Of a stretch of DNA of 64,000 nt, positions 60,378 through 64,000 are shown piece by piece. Location of the stretch: assembly GCA_023426545.1 (NCBI GenBank), contig JAFAAN010000087.1, positions 1 to 64,000 on the forward strand. The letters are read 5' to 3'. The notes beneath the pieces were generated by a model. That model was not told the origin of the DNA and searched no databases. It worked only from the letters and a program-made list of their open reading frames with translations. The stretch comes from Pseudomonadota bacterium. GTDB taxonomy: Bacteria > Myxococcota > Myxococcia > Myxococcales > Myxococcaceae. Every line of letters starts with the position of its first letter. The first letter of the stretch is position 1. Made by a program: the position numbers and the translations under genes.

Positions 60378-60869
60378 GCCAGCGGGCTCCTAGAGCGGGC
60401 TCTGTACGAGGAGAGAAACGCGCGCGAGGCCGAAAAATCGGCTCCGGAGCGTTCGACGAAAAGGAGTACCAGCCACCTCCCGGGCGATCAAGCGTGGCCA
60501 TGCCACGCATCGCCATACGTTTGGTTGCCTGCCCTGCGACAGAGCAGACGCGGCCTGTAGCGCGCGCCGTGCGGGGCCGCTGCTGCGCCGCGCGCGGCAC
60601 GTCCCACGCGCGGACGCCAGCGTCGCAGCCCTGTTGAGTCCTGTTGCGCTACGTAGAAGCGTCACCTCACGGGACCTAGCAGCCCGGTCTGACATGGCTC
60701 GACACCGGGGCCCTGGAGCCCACCTGCCAGGCAGGCCCGCCCTCACGCGAGCAGCGCGCCACACACGCCGCACGCGCACCGCAGGCCCACGCCCGGCACC
60801 ATGGCAAGGCGCGCCGCGCCGTAGAACGGCCCCGTCGTGAAGCCTGGAACGCCCGCAGCGAAGGACGCG
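60378..60869. other. Noncoding gap between smc and the CorC-like gene
   Basis: 492 bases with no convincing gene on either strand. It holds the 8-base palindrome CTACGTAG (60649-60656), two copies of CTGTTG ten bases apart just before it, and the near-palindrome CCTGCCAGGCAGG. The half next to smc should contain its promoter. Open frames here show no protein-like composition. Confidence 0.6.
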
Positions 60870-62264
60870 CTACGAGGGCTCGCCGGAAGCGCCGGGGGGC
60901 ACGTCCCCCGGGCCCGGGCCGCCGTCCGCCGCGGTGCGCGTGGGGGCCGTGCGCGACTGCGGCTCCACCGTCACGCGCACCACGCGCGGCCCTTCCACCG
61001 CGTCCACGACGATGCGCCACATGTCGAGCCGCAGCGAGTCCCCCTTCACGGGAACGCGCCCCAGCTTCGTCATCAGGTAGCCGGCGATGGTCGTCACCTC
61101 GCCCTCCTCGTCCTCGTCGAGGTCGAAGGTGACGTCCAGCCGCTCCTCCAAATCGTCGAGCTGCGCGGTGCCCGGCAGCTCGAAGCGCCCCCCTGGCAGC
61201 GCGCGGACCTCGTCCATGCGCCGGCCCAGCTCGGCCACGTCGCCCACCACCTCGGCCACCACGTCGGCAATCGTCACCAGGCCGGAGGTGCCGCCGTGCT
61301 CGTCCACCACCAGCGCCGTCTGCCGGCGGCGCCGCCGGAACTCCGCCAGCAGCTGCTCCAGCGTGGCCCCTTCCGGGATGAAGAGTACCGGCCGCTGCAC
61401 CTGGGCCAGGCTGCGCAGCTCGCCGCGCGACAGCAGGAAGAAGAGGTCCTTCGCGTTCACCAGGCCCTCGACCTCGTCGAGGTTGCCCCGGCACACCGGC
61501 AGCCACGTATGGCCCGCCGCGCGCGCATCCGCGATGCACTTCTCCAGCGGCTCCTCCACGTCCAGGAACCGCACCTGGTTGCGCGGCACCATCACCTGCC
61601 GCGCCGTCTTCTGCGCCATCTCCAGCGCGCGCTCCAGCAGCTCCGCCCGCGCCGTCGTAATCGCTCCGGCCTGCGCGGAGCTGTGGAGGATGACGAGCAG
61701 TTCGTCCTCGCTGTGCGCCTCGTGCGCCTCCCCCACCGACTGGAGGCCGAAGATGCGCAGCACCCACGCCGCCAGCCCGTTGAGCAGGACGATGGCCGGG
61801 TAGAACAGGACGTAGAACAGCCGCATGGGCATCGCCACCGCGAGCGTCGTGGCCTCCGGGCGTTGAATCGCCAGGCTCTTGGGCGCCAGCTCGCCGAGCA
61901 CGATGTGCAGGAAGGTGATGATGCTGAACGCGATCACCACCGCCGCGGAGTGGGCCACCGTGGAGGCGGCGCCCTCCGGCACCAGCTTCACCAGCACCGG
62001 CTCCAGGAGCCGCGCGAAGGCCGGCTCACCCAGCCAGCCCAGGCCCAGCGACGCCAGGGTGATGCCGAACTGCGTGGCGGAGAGGTAGGCGTCCAGCTTC
62101 TCCACCATCTTCATCGCCGTGGCGGAGCCCGGCGCGCCCTCGTCCACCAGCGCCTGCAAGCGGGTGGCGCGAATCTTCACGATGGCGAACTCGGTCGCCA
62201 CGAAGAAGCCGTTGGCGAAGACGAGGAGGATCGCCAGCCCGAGGAACAACCATTCGTTGCCCAT
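60870..62264 (-). CDS. CorC/HlyC (CNNM-type) membrane protein
   Basis: 464 residues. The N-terminal DUF21/CNNM domain (about 1-190) has four hydrophobic segments and the motif HIVLGELAPKSLAI. Two CBS domains follow (about 205-335, VMVPRNQVRFLDVEEPL, then GTSGLVTIADVV). A CorC_HlyC transporter-associated domain (about 345-430) includes TIAGYLMTKLGRVP. The last 30 residues are disordered. Family members affect Mg or Co ion transport; haemolysis is historical. It starts three bases after the TPR gene stop, so the two form an operon. Confidence 0.9.
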   Translation of the reverse strand: MGNEWLFLGLAILLVFANGFFVATEFAIVKIRATRLQALVDEGAPGSATAMKMVEKLDAYLSATQFGITLASLGLGWLGEPAFARLLEPVLVKLVPEGAASTVAHSAAVVIAFSIITFLHIVLGELAPKSLAIQRPEATTLAVAMPMRLFYVLFYPAIVLLNGLAAWVLRIFGLQSVGEAHEAHSEDELLVILHSSAQAGAITTARAELLERALEMAQKTARQVMVPRNQVRFLDVEEPLEKCIADARAAGHTWLPVCRGNLDEVEGLVNAKDLFFLLSRGELRSLAQVQRPVLFIPEGATLEQLLAEFRRRRRQTALVVDEHGGTSGLVTIADVVAEVVGDVAELGRRMDEVRALPGGRFELPGTAQLDDLEERLDVTFDLDEDEEGEVTTIAGYLMTKLGRVPVKGDSLRLDMWRIVVDAVEGPRVVRVTVEPQSRTAPTRTAADGGPGPGDVPPGASGEPS

Positions 62265-62267
62265 GGC

Positions 62268-63083
62268 TCAGAACAAGGCTTCGAAGTCCGGGTCACCCTT
62301 GAGGGCGTCGAACATCGGGTCCGTGGCCAGCCACCCCATGACCTTCGGACGGTCCGCCGTGAGCGACTTCTGGAGGTACTGCACCGCGTCCTTGGGGCGC
62401 CCCCACAGGGCGAACAGGGCGGACAGGTTGTAGTTGAGCAGCAGGTCCTCGGGATTCAGCGCCCGGGCCCGCTCGTAGGCGCGCTCCGCCTCCGCGTAGA
62501 AGCCCTTCTGCGCGTAGCAGATGCCCAGGTCGAGCTGCGCCTCGAAGTTGTCCGGCTCCAGGCGCACCACTTCCTTCAGCTGGGTGATGGCGGAGCGGTA
62601 GTCGCCCTCGTCCATCATCAGCGCGGCCAGCTCGTGGCGGGGGAAGGCGTCCTGGGGGTCCAGCTCGATGGCCGTCTGGAGCTCCCGCATCGCCTCCTCC
62701 ACCCGGCCCTGGTCCGCGTAGGTGAGGCCCAGGTTGAGGTGGGCGTCCGGGTACTCCGGGTCCAGCTCGATGGCTTCCTTGTACTCCTCCACGGCCATCT
62801 CCCCCGCGTGGGTGGAGAGGAAGCAGGCCAGGTTGTAGTGCGCCGTGGCGCTCTCCGGCTCCAGCTTCAGGGCGGTGAGGTACTCGGAGAGCGCGTCCCG
62901 GAAGAGCTTCTTCTCCGCGTAGACGGTCGCCAGGTTGTCGTGGGCGTGCGCGGAGCTCGGGTCGAGGTCGATGGCCTTCTTGAACTCCTTGATGGCCTCG
63001 TCGAGCCAACCCCGGTCCGCCAGCTCGATTCCACGAGTATTGTGCTCGTCGGAGAGAGCGATGTTGTCCTTTTCGCGGGCCAT
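62268..63083 (-). CDS. TPR protein
   Basis: 271 residues made of about seven TPR units (EAIKEFKKAIDLDPSSAHAH, HLNLGLTYADQGRVEEAMRE and similar). There is no signal peptide, so it is cytoplasmic and presumably a protein-protein adaptor. It ends with a degenerate repeat (DPMFDALKGDPDFEALF) common in short cytoplasmic TPR proteins. Its partner is not known; it is in an operon with the CorC-like gene and divergent from the CapA-like gene. Confidence 0.88.
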   Translation of the reverse strand: MAREKDNIALSDEHNTRGIELADRGWLDEAIKEFKKAIDLDPSSAHAHDNLATVYAEKKLFRDALSEYLTALKLEPESATAHYNLACFLSTHAGEMAVEEYKEAIELDPEYPDAHLNLGLTYADQGRVEEAMRELQTAIELDPQDAFPRHELAALMMDEGDYRSAITQLKEVVRLEPDNFEAQLDLGICYAQKGFYAEAERAYERARALNPEDLLLNYNLSALFALWGRPKDAVQYLQKSLTADRPKVMGWLATDPMFDALKGDPDFEALF

Positions 63084-63145
63084 GAGCGCGCGGGCAATCT
63101 ACGCGCCGCGCTCCAAGAGGTGCAAGGTAGAGTTTCCCCCCGCCC

Positions 63146-64000
63146 ATGCGCCACGCCGCCCTGCTGCTGTTGCTGTTGTCCGCCTGTCACCCCCGCGCCG
63201 TCCCCCCGCCCGCGCCGTCCCCGGCGGAGGAGCCGGCCCGACAATCCCCCGCCCCCGGGGAGGCGCCCCTCGCGCCCGCCCCTCCCCCCGAGGCGCCGGA
63301 CGCCGGGCCCCCCGCCCGCCCCATCTCCATCATCGTGGGCGGCGACGTGACGCTGGGCCACAACTACCAGACGCACTACGACGCGGAAGCGGCCAGGGGC
63401 CGCCCGAAGGAGGCCCTGGCGGCCTACGGCTTCCAGGAGGTGAAGCCCCTGACGGACGCGGCCGACCTCTTCGTCGTCAACCTGGAGTGCCCCTTCACCG
63501 AACGCGGCGAGAAGCTGCCCAAGAACTTCAACTTCCGCGCGAAGCCGGAGCTGGTGGGCGTCCTCACCGCTGGCGGCGTGGACGTGGTCAGCCTGGCCAA
63601 CAACCACCTGATGGACTTCGGCGCCCAGGGCCTGCTGGACACCCTGGACACCCTGGACGCGGCCCACATCCCCTACTTCGGCGCGGGCCGGAACCTGGCG
63701 GAGGCCCGCCGCCCCGCCATCGTCACCGTGGGCGGGCAGCGGGTGGCGCTGCTGGGCTACTTCTTCCTGGGCACGCGCAACATCGAGCCGCCCCAGGTCT
63801 ACGCCACGGAGACGACGCCCGGGGTGGCCGGCCACTTCTCCGACGAGGAGGTCATGGAGCGGATGCTGCGCGAGGACATCGCCGCGGCCCGGGCGCAGGC
63901 GGACATCGTCCTGCCCTACTTCCACTGGGGCCGCGAGGGCACCTACACCCCGGAGCCCTACCAGGTCCGGCTGGCCCACGCGGCCATCGACGCGGGCGCA
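63146..64000 (+). CDS. CapA-family lipoprotein (partial, right edge)
   Basis: 285 codons seen, with no stop before the edge. A lipoprotein signal (LLLLLLSAC) is followed by a Pro/Ala-rich spacer to about residue 55. The CapA/PGA-cap domain then begins: IIVGGDVTLGH, NLECPFTERG, VVSLANNHLMDFGAQGLLDT, RVALLGYFFLG and DIVLPYFHWGREG. These are the metal-binding motifs of the calcineurin-like poly-gamma-glutamate capsule family. No capB or capC gene is seen, so a capsule role is not shown. It is divergent from the TPR gene, 62 bases away. Confidence 0.88.
   Translation, partial: MRHAALLLLLLSACHPRAVPPPAPSPAEEPARQSPAPGEAPLAPAPPPEAPDAGPPARPISIIVGGDVTLGHNYQTHYDAEAARGRPKEALAAYGFQEVKPLTDAADLFVVNLECPFTERGEKLPKNFNFRAKPELVGVLTAGGVDVVSLANNHLMDFGAQGLLDTLDTLDAAHIPYFGAGRNLAEARRPAIVTVGGQRVALLGYFFLGTRNIEPPQVYATETTPGVAGHFSDEEVMERMLREDIAAARAQADIVLPYFHWGREGTYTPEPYQVRLAHAAIDAGA

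Noticed and set aside
57669..60560. Plus-strand open frame of 963 codons opposite smc
   Set aside because: Smc coiled-coil codons give open antisense frames; the gene on the minus strand is unambiguous.

Overview
The window is about 70% G+C, densely coded, with strong G/C at third codon positions, short operons, many lipoproteins and many TPR proteins. It carries the complete known gltD-to-gltJ order of the Myxococcus A-motility (gliding) apparatus, and further right groESL, an FHA-type enhancer-binding protein and smc. From memory this matches the Myxococcus xanthus chromosome around MXAN_4862 to MXAN_4901. I therefore read it as chromosomal DNA of a Myxococcus species or a close relative in the Cystobacterineae. 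No tRNA, rRNA, IS element or CRISPR array is visible.

Region 1 (1-23812, minus strand) is the gliding machinery. In transcription order it holds gltD/agmU, gltE/aglT, gltF, gltG, gltH, an RGG-rich TPR protein, the giant TPR protein gltI/agmK and gltJ/agmX; gltJ runs off the left edge. A promoter with a palindrome in its spacer precedes gltD. Hairpins separate gltE from gltF, gltG from gltH, the RGG/TPR gene from gltI, and gltI from gltJ. Both gltI and gltJ have promoter-like sequences of their own. GltI contains at least six copies of a super-repeat of about 305 residues.

Region 2 (24.1-35.7 kb) contains a DnaC-like AAA+ ATPase with a zinc-ribbon N-terminus and an uncharacterised partner, cutA, a shrunken beta-helix lipoprotein remnant, a dimethylformamidase-like/NHL lipoprotein, aspartokinase, and a four-gene GldA/F/G-like ABC export locus ending in a DUF4340 lipoprotein.

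Region 3 (35.7-45.5 kb) contains a signalling operon (CHASE3-GAF hybrid histidine kinase with three receiver domains, CheR, and a receiver-kinase protein). It is followed by a metallophosphoesterase overlapped by a nucleotidyltransferase-fold gene, a sigma-factor remnant coupled to an anti-sigma-like protein, and an AmpG-like permease.

Region 4 (45.7-55.4 kb) contains phosphoglucomutase, rpoZ, a NUDIX hydrolase, two uncharacterised genes divergent from groESL, groES-groEL with two CIRCE operators, a glutaredoxin, a small TFPASDPP-motif protein, a lipoprotein, and an FHA-AAA+ regulator that lacks the GAFTGA loop.

Region 5 (55.4-64 kb) contains a lipoprotein, smc, a noncoding gap of 492 bases, a CorC/HlyC-type membrane protein, a TPR protein, and the start of a CapA-family lipoprotein cut by the right edge.
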